Origin: Arenicola marina
Lineage: Eukaryota > Annelida > Polychaeta > Arenicolidae
Reading direction: 5' to 3'
DNA: 64,000 nucleotides
NCBI GenBank assembly: GCA_964019135.1
Contig: OZ025263.1
Span: 19,693,123-19,757,122 of the forward strand
In this document: piece by piece, positions 47,708 to 64,000 of the stretch
How positions within the stretch are numbered: the stretch's first letter is position 1
Layout: every line of letters begins with the position of its first letter
Notes under the pieces: model-generated
What the model was told of the DNA's origin: nothing
What the model saw: only the letters and a program-made list of their open reading frames with translations
Databases searched by the model: none
Translations under genes and position numbers: made by a program

Positions 47708-48112
47708 AATATTATAGGCACATTCACACAGATTATACAAATTCACATATTAGACACATTCACACATTTTATACAAATTCACATATTAGACACATTCACA
47801 CATTTTATACAAATTCACATATTAGACACATTCACACATTTTATACAAATTCACATATTAGACACATTCACACAAAGCAGACACATTCACACATATATTA
47901 GACACATTCACACATATTAGGCATATTCATACATATTAGACACATTCACACATATTACAGACATATTCACATATATTAGACACATTCACACATATATTAG
48001 ACACATTCACACATATTATAGACATATTCACATATATTAGACACATTCACACATATATTAGACACATTCACACATATTATAGATACATTTATACATATTA
48101 TAGACACATACC
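47708..48112. repeat. AT-rich minisatellite, units about 18 and 36 bp
   Basis: Units of the type ATTAGACACATTCACACATA with a longer version adding TTTATACAAATTCACAT. Order is irregular. Confidence 0.93.
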
Positions 48113-48473
48113 AACCAGCGCGTGGTCTCCTTCCCAACACAAAATCACTTAAGATCTCTTAAATAACTAGTAATATAGGATCGAATCCGCCGAGGCAGCA
48201 GTCAGTGAAATCATTGATACATCAGACAGAATATCAGCTAAACAGCTCAGTTGGTTGTGTCATAGAGCGTCTAGGGAACGAACGAGAACCAAATGCCAAG
48301 CGCCAGACAGAAGGGGTTAAAAACCCTGTCATAACGTAATAACTAAGCGCACTTAATAAAGTGGCGTCATCAGTAGGGGGGGGGGGGGCTACTTGTCACG
48401 GGCACACGAGACGACATCACACATGGTCAGGCACATCCGGGTCACTCAACAAAACAATGACCCCACCTCGGTG
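48113..48473. other. Spacer DNA
   Basis: A B-box-like GGATCGAATCC at 48179 suggests a decayed SINE. A G run lies at 48377-48388. No gene is seen. Confidence 0.4.
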
Positions 48474-48748
48474 ACGGTTACCAAGGAGACAATGTCGCCA
48501 GTTACCAAGGAGACAATGTCGCCGGTTACCAAGGAGACATTGTCGCCGGTTACCAAGGAGACAATGTCGCCGGTTACCAAGGAGACAATGTCGCCAGTTA
48601 CCAAGGAGACACTCGCCGGTTACCAAGGAGACATTGTCGCCGGTTACCAAGGAGACAATGTCGCCGGTTACCAAGGAGACAATGTCGCCGGTTACCAAGG
48701 AGACAATGTCGCCGGTTACCAAGGAGACACTCGCCGGTTACCAAGGCT
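48474..48748. repeat. 24-bp minisatellite, about 11 copies
   Basis: The unit is GTTACCAAGGAGACAATGTC plus GCCG; two copies are shortened to ACACTCGCCG. Confidence 0.96.
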
Positions 48749-48871
48749 GCGCCATGGCTAGCCTACGTCGCCACCCATCCCTGCGGCACCGGGCTCTAGA
48801 TGCTGCGTCTGGCCCTCTGCGGCCTGGGTGGTAACCACCAACCCCATGTATCCCGCCACTTATATAGGCTA

Positions 48872-49952
48872 TAGACCATGGCTCTGGGAGAGACCATGGC
48901 TGTGGCAGAGACCATGGCTCTGGGAGAAACCATGGCTGTGGCAGAGACCATGGCTGTGGGAGAGACCATGGCTCTGGCAGAGACCATGGCTGTGGGAGAG
49001 ACCATGGCTCTGGCAGAGACCATGGCTGTCGAAGATACCATGGCTCTGGCAGAGACCATGGCTCTGGGAGAGACCATGGCTGTGGGAGAGACCATGGCTG
49101 TGGGAGAGACCATGGCTGCGACAGAGACCATGGCTCTGGGAAAAACCATGGCTGTGGCAGAGACCATGGCTGTGGGAGAGACCATGGCTGTGGCAGAGAC
49201 CATGGCTGTCGAAGATACCATGGCTCTGGCAGAGACCATGGCTCTGGGAGAGACCATGGCTGTGGGAGAGACCATGGCTGTGGGAGAGACCATGGCTGTG
49301 ACAGAGACCATGGCTGTGGGAGATACCATGGCTGTGGGAGAGACCATGGCTGTGGGAGAGACCATGGCTGTGGCAGAGACCATGGCTCTGGGAAAAACCA
49401 TGGCTGTGGCAGAGACCATGGCTGTGGCAGAGACCATGGCTGTCGAAGATACCATGGCTCTGGCAGAGACATTGGCTCTGGGAGAGACAGTGGCTCTGGG
49501 AGAGACTGGCTGTGGGAGAGACCATGGCTGTGGGAGAGACCATGACTCTGGCAGAGACCATGGCTCTGGCAGAGACCATGGCTCTGGGAGAGACTGGCTC
49601 TGGGAGAGACCATGCCTGTGGGAGAGACCATGGCTGTGGCAGAGACCATGGCTGTGGGAGAGACAATGGCTGTGGGAGAGACCATGGCTGTGGGAGAGAC
49701 CATGGCTGTGGGAGAGACAATGGCTGTGGGACAGACAGTGGCTCTGGGAGAGACTGGCTCTGGGAGAGACCATGCCTGTGGGAGAGACCATGGCTGTGGC
49801 AGAGACCATGGCTGTGGGAGAGACAATGGCTGTGGGAGAGACCATGGCTGTGGGAGAGACCATGGCTGTGGGAGAGACAATGGCTGTGGGACAGACAGTG
49901 GCTCTGGGAGAGACTGGCTGTGGGAGAGACAATGGCTGTGGGAGAGACAGTA
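48872..49952. repeat. 18-bp minisatellite, about 60 copies
   Basis: The unit is ACCATGGCTGTGGGAGAG with CTC/GTC and GGGAG/GGCAG variants. The unit holds an ATG in optimal context and an NcoI palindrome, giving long artefactual frames. Confidence 0.97.
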
Positions 49953-50463
49953 GAGACACACAGCAAGGGACTCGCAAGTCAAGCGAATCGTTACCATGTG
50001 CGCATCAGCCCACGCCATATATGATAAACCAGAGGCCAACATCAGACCCCCTGATATGTGTCATCTTGCTGATATATAGCGTAATCTTCGAGTCTCATCC
50101 ACACGTCACAGAAACCACGCAAGTCTCAAGTTCTTGTCACACATAATGCATTATGGTCTTTTCACTTTGTTGATTTCGCCAGTTGCTGCAATTATACCAT
50201 GTTTATCGATTAGCTGATGCAATGTCATTTGCTCTCTTGCTACAACATAGTTATTATCCGTTTCTCATTCTAACAACGAGCATTTTCTCTCGCTGCTGTT
50301 ACAAGGTCATTTACGCTCTTTTTACGGACATAAATTGAAGTTTCCTGTTACAACGTCATTCCCTTAGCGGCTGCAGGGTGAACTTCTCTCAAGGCTGCAA
50401 CCAGGTCACATTAGCCGCTACACAGTCAATAGACTTTTCTGTCATAAACACTTTCTCTCAAGG

Positions 50464-50582
50464 TCATTTTCTCATCGCAGCTGCCAGGTCACACTCTCAT
50501 CGCAGCTGCCAGGTCACACCCTCTCATCGCAGCTGCCAGATCACACTCTGTCATCGCAGCTGCCAGGTCACACCCTCTCCTG
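50464..50582. repeat. 23-25-bp minisatellite, 5 copies, in the probable TANC 3' UTR
   Basis: The unit is TCATCGCAGCTGCCAGGTCA plus CACTC. It begins about 50 bases past the TANC stop codon, read on the minus strand. Confidence 0.9.
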
Positions 50583-50632
50583 TCACGAAATCACTTCCTC
50601 CCTTTCACTGTCCGTGTTCTCTCCCCGTCTCG

Positions 50633-59593
<8,961 letters not shown>

Positions 59594-59999
59594 CTGCAAC
59601 AGCCCGGGGACCGACTCATGTAATGGCGCTTTGGACACTGTGTAGCAAACATACAGCAATGAAATGTCAAACACTAACACACGCAACGGGGGAAAGTGAC
59701 GTCACGGTGTCGGCGGCTCCGAATAGGGCGGCGGAGTGTCATGAAGCAACCCTAGGGAAGTCTAAATGATCCTACCCAGACACTGATGAATATGAACCGA
59801 TGAAGGAGTCTCGACCTCAAGACATTTCGATCTGAATCGGAGTGCACTCCAAGTCCGACACTGCGGTGTTTACTCCTTGACGGCTAGATCTACAGTCAGT
59901 TACAGATTTATCACATCAATGCCAAACAAAACGTAAGCAATGAACTAATCGGTTACGGGAGTGTGTGTGTTTGTGTAGGTGGGGGGGGGGGGTTCTTCC

Positions 60000-60110
60000 G
60001 GGACAATAAAATGTGGTTAGTTGAAACATGCCCCAGCTAAGGTTTCAACCCACGACCTGTTGACTCACAACTGAGCTCGGGAGTCTCCCATTAGACGGCC
60101 TTGGACATGG
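60000..60110 (-). repeat. tRNA-derived SINE, third family
   Basis: On the minus strand the A-box half TCTAATGGGAGACTC and B box GGGTTGAAACC are followed by TTTCAACTAACCACATTTTA, TTGTCC, matching the copy at 13335-13470. Confidence 0.6.
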
Positions 60111-60144
60111 ACATCTACAGGACACTGGACCGTCAAGGAAACGG

Positions 60145-60280
60145 AAGGTGAATGTTGGTGTGAGAAGGTGAATGTGGGTCTGAGATGGTGAACGTTGGTC
60201 TGAGAAGGTAAATGTTGGTCTGAGAAGGGAAATGTTGGTGCATGTTGGTCTTAGAAGGTGAACGTTGGTCTGCTAAGGAT
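60145..60280. repeat. 20-bp minisatellite, about 7 copies
   Basis: The unit is GGTGAATGTTGGTCTGAGAA with small variations. Confidence 0.9.
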
Positions 60281-60360
60281 GCTTTAACCTTCACTGCTAT
60301 ATCGCACAGATGCAAGAAATCAAGGGCACAGCGGAGCCATGTTCCGGGGGTAACTTGCGA
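60281..60360 (-). repeat. SINE 3' fragment (tail GGTTAAAG)
   Basis: On the minus strand, GTTACCCCCGGAACATGGC to GAAGGTTAAAGC aligns with the 3' part of the copies at 12250 and 54047. Confidence 0.6.
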
Positions 60361-60444
60361 CAGTTGTCGTAGAACAACATGCAGCATCTACCCTGGGACA
60401 AAATGGGTCATCTAAACCTTTGGACAAATTGGACTATTTGGCCA

Positions 60445-63236
60445 GGGCCATGAGTCAGCTATACCTTCAGGCGACATGGACACTCGTCAGTCCTAGGAAC
60501 AGATGGCCAGGGCCATGAGTCAGCTATACCTCCAGGCGACATGGACACCCGTCAGTCCTAGGAACAGATGGCCAGGGCCATGAGTCAGCTATACCTCCAG
60601 GCGACATGGACACTCGTCAGTCCTAGGAACAGATGGCCAGGGCCATGAGTCAGCTATACCTCCAGGCGACATGGACACTCGTCAGTCCTAGGAACAGATG
60701 GCCAGGGCCACGAGTCAGCTATACCTCCAGGCGACATGGACACTCGTCAGTCCTAGGAACAGATGGCCAGGGCCATGAGTCAGCTATACCTCCAGGCGAC
60801 ATGGACACTCGTCAGTCCTAGGAACAGATGGCCAGGGCCATGAGTCAGCTATACCTCCAGGCGACATGGACACTCGTCAGTCCTAGGAACAGATGGCCAG
60901 GGCCATGAGTCAGCTATACCTCCAGGCGACATGGACACTCGTCAGTCCTAGGAACAGATGGCCAGGGCCATGAGTCAGCTATACCTCCAGGCGACATGGA
61001 CACTCGTCAGTCCTAGGAACAGATGGCCAGGGCCATGAGTCAGCTATACCTCCAGGCGACATGGACACCCGTCAGTCCTAGGAACAGATGGCCAGGGCCA
61101 TGAGTCAACTATACCTCCAGGCGACATGGACACTCGTCAGTCCTAGGAACAGATGGCCAGGGCCATGAGTCAGCTATACCTCCAGGCGACATGGACACTC
61201 GTCAGTCCTAGGAACAGATGGCCAGGGCCATGAGTCAGCTATACCTCCAGGCGACATGGACACTCGTCAGTCCTAGGAACAGATGGCCAGGGCCATGAGT
61301 CAACTATACCTCCAGGCGACATGGACACTCGTCAGTCCTAGGAACAGATGGCCAGGGCCATGAGTCAGCTATACCTCCAGGCGACATGGACACTCGTCAG
61401 TCCTAGGAACAGATGGCCAGGGCCATGAGTCAGCTATACCTCCAGGCGACATGGACACTCGTCAGTCCTAGGAACAGATGGCCAGGGCCATGAGTCAGCT
61501 ATACCTCCAGGCGACATGGACACTCGTCAGTCCTAGGAACAGATGGCCAGGGCCATGAGTCAGCTATACCTCCAGGCGACATGGACACTCTTCAGTCCTA
61601 GGAACAGATGGCCAGGGCCACGAGTCAGCTATACCTCCAGGCGACATGGACACTCGTCAGTCCTAGGAACAGATGGCCAGGGCCATGAGTCAGCTATACC
61701 TCCAGGCGACATGGACACTCGTCAGTCCTAGGAACAGATGGCCAGGGCCATGAGTCAGCTATACCTCCAGGCGACATGGACACTCGTCAGTCCTAGGAAC
61801 AGATGGCCAGGGCCATGAGTCAGCTATACCTCCAGGCGACATGGACACTCGTCAGTCCTAGGAACAGATGGCCAGGGCCACGAGTCAGCTATACCTCCAG
61901 GCGACATGGACACTCGTCAGTCCTAGGAACAGATGGCCAGGGCCATGAGTCAGCTATACCTCCAGGCGACATGGACACTCGTCAGTCCTAGGAACAGATG
62001 GCCAGGGCCATGAGTCAGCTATACCTCCAGGCGACATGGACACTCGTCAGTCCTAGGAACAGATGGCCAGGGCCACGAGTCAGCTATACCTCCAGGCGAC
62101 ATGGACACCCGTCAGTCCTAGGAACAGATGGCCAGGGCCACGAGTCAGCTATACCTCCAGGCGACATGGACACTCGTCAGTCCTAGGAACAGATGGCCAG
62201 GGCCATGAGTCAGCTATACCTCCAGGCGACATGGACACTCGTCAGTCCTAGGAACAGATGGCCAGGGCCACGAGTCAGCTATACCTCCAGGCGACATGGA
62301 CACTCGTCAGTCCTAGGAACAGATGGCCAGGGCCATGAGTCAGCTATACCTCCAGGCGACATGGACACCCGTCAGTCCTAGGAACAGATGGCCAGGGCCA
62401 CGAGTCAGCTATACCTCCAGGCGACATGGACACTCGTCAGTCCTAGGAACAGATGGCCAGGGCCATGAGTCAGCTATACCTCCAGGCGACATGGACACTC
62501 GTCAGTCCTAGGAACAGATGGCCAGGGCCATGAGTCAGCTATACCTCCAGGCGACATGGACACTCGTCAGTCCTAGGAACAGATGGCCAGGGCCATGAGT
62601 CAGCTATACCTCCAGGCGACATGGACACTCGTCAGTCCTAGGAACAGATGGCCAGGGCCATGAGTCAGCTATACCTCCAGGCGACATGGACACTCGTCAG
62701 TCCTAGGAACAGATGGCCAGGGCCATGAGTCAGCTATACCTCCAGGCGACATGGACACTCGTCAGTCCTAGGAACAGATGGCCAGGGCCATGAGTCAGCT
62801 ATACCTCCAGGCGACATGGACACTCGTCAGTCCTAGGAACAGATGGCCAGGGCCATGAGTCAGCTATACCTCCAGGCGACATGGCCACTCGTCAGTCCTA
62901 GGAACAGATGGCCAGGGCCACGAGTCAGCTATACCTCCAGGCGACATGGACACTCGTCAGTCCTAGGAACAGATGGCCAGGGCCATGAGTCAGCTATACC
63001 TCCAGGCGACATGGACACTCGTCAGTCCTAGGAACAGATGGCCAGGGCCATGAGTCAGCTATACCTCCAGGCGACATGGACACTCGTCAGTCCTAGGAAC
63101 AGATGGCCAGGGCCATGAGTCAGCTATACCTCCAGGCGACATGGACACTCGTCAGTCCTAGGAACAGATGGCCAGGGCCATGAGTCAGCTATACCTCCAG
63201 GCGACATGGACACTCGTCAGTCCTAGGAACAGATGG
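60445..63236. repeat. 65-bp minisatellite, about 43 copies
   Basis: The unit reads GGCCAGGGCCATGAGTCAGC, TATACCTCCAGGCGACATGG, ACACTCGTCAGTCCTAGGAA, CAGAT. It is very homogeneous; variants are mainly ATGAGTC/ACGAGTC. Each standard unit has the AP-1 site TGAGTCA. It lies upstream of the first visible TANC exon, so probably in an intron. Confidence 0.98.
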
Positions 63237-63239
63237 CAA

Positions 63240-63375
63240 TGAAGTGAACTGGTGTTTCATGCCACTTTTGTGCACACAAGGGCGGAACTGCACCATGAAA
63301 CCTCCCGGGACGAACCCATGACCTCTTTATCTGCGATCTCTAGTGCGCTAACCACTAAACCAGAGCTCCTCAGGA
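63240..63375 (-). repeat. tRNA-derived SINE (tail family A), fairly complete
   Basis: On the minus strand the A box GGTTTAGTGGTTAGCGC and B box CATGGGTTCGTCCC are followed by a short body and the tail TTGTGTGCACAAAAGTGGC, ATGAAACACC. It touches the end of the 65-bp array. Confidence 0.8.
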
Positions 63376-64000
63376 CAAAATGGAACCTCTAGCCTGAGAC
63401 AAACTGGAACATACCCTACCTACCTACATATCTAGTGTCTCTAGTGTTCGGCGTACATCAGATAACAAACAGCGCAGTGGACATCACCCCGTGGCAATGT
63501 GATAGGCATGGCAGTGCAACAAGCTACACAAAGCAAGCAGTATATGTCTGCATGCGCGTACATCAGTTTAGTATGTAGGCGCTCTAAACTGTTTGTTAGG
63601 ATTCACAGCAATTGACACAGATAACACCAGCTTAACAGCTTTGGAATAAGTTTGATGTCACATTCTCATATGAGATATATATATATTGTAAAGCATAAAT
63701 ACCTTGCTAGTGTAGATTATTAAACATAAGAATCTAAAAAGACTACTAATCCCCAAAATATGGAAAAAACACTTTTTTTCACGAAACTTTTTTAAACGGC
63801 TCGAGGATTTTGTCTCTTGTTATATCCAATGTTGCCTCGGATAATACGACTAACCCCAAATGCAATTTCGTAAAACAAATAATCGGGAAATTGGAAGAAC
63901 CTAACTTATATCAACATAAAATCTAACCTCTATTTTTTATGTATTATATGAAATGCTTGTATTTTTAGACAACAATGTTAGTTGGTTAAGTCGACGCGAG
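63376..64000. other. Unassigned DNA at window end
   Basis: AT-rich sequence, probably TANC intron. No exon or element is recognised. Confidence 0.5.

Noticed and set aside
48738-50146. Frames of about 400 codons in the ACCATGG repeat
   Set aside because: Eighteen-bp repeat; both strands are open because of composition.

Overview
This is eukaryotic, almost certainly invertebrate animal DNA: coding exons are short, bounded by GT-AG introns and embedded in repeats. tRNA-derived SINEs and an interspersed element rich in AAGGTCAAGGTCA-type motifs make a mollusc my best guess; an annelid or amphioxus is not excluded.

Two host genes are recognisable, both cut by the window or by a scaffold gap, and they point at each other. 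On the + strand, seven exons (25373-40350) encode the last WD40 blade, the SAM domain and the complete C-terminal U-box of a WDSUB1 orthologue; the upstream WD exons were not found. On the - strand, ten exons (59593 down to 50633) encode the end of the region before the ankyrin repeats, about ten ankyrin repeats, three TPR-like repeats and a Pro/Gly-rich tail ending in ETAL, in the TANC1/TANC2/rolling-pebbles family. All reading phases agree across all the junctions. From memory, human TANC1 and WDSUB1 are also neighbours in convergent orientation on chromosome 2q24, so this looks like old bilaterian microsynteny.

Most of the window, by my rough addition about 37 of 64 kb, is minisatellite: some 26 separate arrays with unrelated units of 13-70 bp. 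Layout: 1-25372 holds a 69-bp array, a 22-bp array, two diverged 33-bp arrays split by a SINE, a 32-bp array with frequent homopolymer indels, a 30-bp array, a 200-N gap, a C-rich array and another 32-bp array. 25373-40350 is the WDSUB1 part, with arrays of 18, 50, 17-19, 15 and 38 bp in its introns. 40351-50632 lies between the genes and holds arrays of 13, 26, 36, 24, 18 and about 24 bp. 50633-59593 is the TANC part, with arrays of 42, 20, 46 and 51 bp. A 65-bp array (60445-63236) lies in the DNA upstream.

The most unusual feature is where the arrays sit. Many start at, end within a few bases of, or actually contain a splice site. The clearest are a 50-bp unit carrying the WDSUB1 donor (about 106 copies), a 51-bp in-frame cassette of TANC exon end plus donor (seven copies) and a 46-bp cassette of TANC acceptor plus exon start (about 28 copies). 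Splice junctions seem to have seeded tandem duplication. I saw no virus-like element, CRISPR array or prokaryotic gene. The very long open frames in the arrays are by-products of unit composition.
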